Assembly (NCBI RefSeq): GCF_051020955.1
Contig: NW_027476702.1
Coordinates: 1 to 64,000 of the forward strand
Direction: 5' to 3'
Length of the DNA stretch: 64,000 nucleotides
DNA from: Megalopta genalis
Lineage: Eukaryota > Arthropoda > Insecta > Hymenoptera > Halictidae
Position numbers and translations under genes: made by a program. Below, piece after piece: positions 63,850 through 64,000 of this stretch (positions are counted from its first letter, which is position 1; each line of letters begins with the position of its first letter). The notes beneath the pieces are model-generated. The model was not told the origin of the DNA and searched no databases. It saw only the letters and a program-made list of their open reading frames with translations.

Positions 63850-64000
63850 CTTTAAATCAATGCGAATTAGAAGGGTTATATTCGAATCCATGCGAAACAT
63901 ATGATATAGCTTCAATTACTTGTGATATACATGATTTAGCTTCAAAAGCATGCGAAACAAACGAGTTAGCTTCAAATCCAAGCGAAACACATGATTTAGC

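Larger units (their letters stand above)
52231..64000 (+). repeat. 30-bp satellite array, domain III, most intact plus frame
   Basis: Same monomer family with new private variants: tcaattacttgtg (A), gagttcgattc (C), ccaaacgaaaaacatg (C), caacgcgaagttgatgg (D) and acttgggatatac (Cys to Trp in A). The D TAA variant so frequent in domain I is nearly absent, so plus-strand decapeptide frames run for hundreds of codons. One-base gains occur at cttcgttatcc (about 59,142 and 61,514). A run of eight A in place of seven (about 59,515) distinguishes the two copies of the 2.37-kb duplication. A 60-bp A-B pair is duplicated at about 54,961-55,020. The array continues past the right edge. The left boundary is approximate. 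Confidence 0.93.

Noticed and set aside
1..64000. CRISPR array
   Set aside because: The repeats are about 30 bp but there are no unique spacers. Every monomer is a variant of the same sequence, and the context is a eukaryotic transposon.
1..64000. Disulfide-rich structural protein (one Cys per decapeptide) under selection
   Set aside because: Cys is frequently replaced by Ser (ccaagcg), sometimes Trp (acttggg). Most changes seen are amino-acid changing with no clear third-position excess. Frameshifts and stops are common. This is not excluded for domain III, so it is kept only as part of the coding-ancestor finding.
1..64000. Pentapeptide-repeat-like beta-solenoid (Leu and Cys five residues apart)
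   Set aside because: The D-L-A-S part loosely resembles the A(D/N)LXX pattern, but the residue two before Leu is usually His, Asn or Glu, not a small one. The other half has Cys in place of Leu. This is too weak to claim without structure prediction.
1..64000. CENP-B box in E monomers (cttcgaatccatgcg)
   Set aside because: The spacing between TTCG and the following A-x-x-CGGG core does not fit, and GCGAAA replaces CGGG.
1..64000. Hairpin at the D/E junction (cgaag, 12-base loop, cttcg)
   Set aside because: It is only five paired bases, disrupted in many units, and expected by chance in a repeat with GAAG and CTTC motifs.

Overview
This window is a eukaryotic tandem-repeat (satellite) array with almost no unique sequence. 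About 62.3 of 64.0 kb is built from a 30-bp monomer, very roughly 2,000 copies, all in the same orientation. Five monomer types (A to E) follow one another in a fixed order and make a 150-bp higher-order repeat. The array runs off both ends of the window. It is AT-rich (one typical monomer has 19 A/T in 30). I found no intact conventional gene, RNA gene, operon, CRISPR array or promoter.

The only non-satellite DNA is a 579-bp mariner-family transposon relic present three times, at 5,083-5,661, 14,816-15,394 and 27,615-28,193. Each copy has perfect 29-bp terminal inverted repeats and a truncated, stop-containing transposase C-terminus. The three copies share the same insertion point, the same internal stop, the same ATT microsatellite length and the same flanking satellite variants. 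I found one base difference among them by eye. They therefore represent one insertion carried along by later amplification of the array. A mariner of this type points to an invertebrate, most likely an insect. The terminal repeat resembles, from memory, those of the mellifera subfamily.

Layout: domain I (1 to about 36.4 kb) is a mosaic of kilobase-scale duplications, with phase-locked stop codons in the plus-strand decapeptide frame and all three mariner copies. Domain II (about 36.4-52.2 kb) carries a one-base-deleted variant, giving 299-bp and 149-bp higher-order units that rotate the reading frame. Domain III (about 52.2-64.0 kb) has different monomer variants and the most intact plus-strand frame, including a 649-codon stop-free stretch and a 2,372-bp tandem duplication.

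The monomer is exactly ten codons. On the plus strand it reads as decapeptides of the form L-A-S-N-x-C-E-x-x-x, so the array could descend from, or lie beside, a gene for a decapeptide-repeat protein. Against present-day coding are long open frames on both strands, many propagated frameshifts and stops, and no methionine codon in the consensus frame. My reading is a non-coding satellite, with an open question about a coding ancestor, perhaps to the right of this window.
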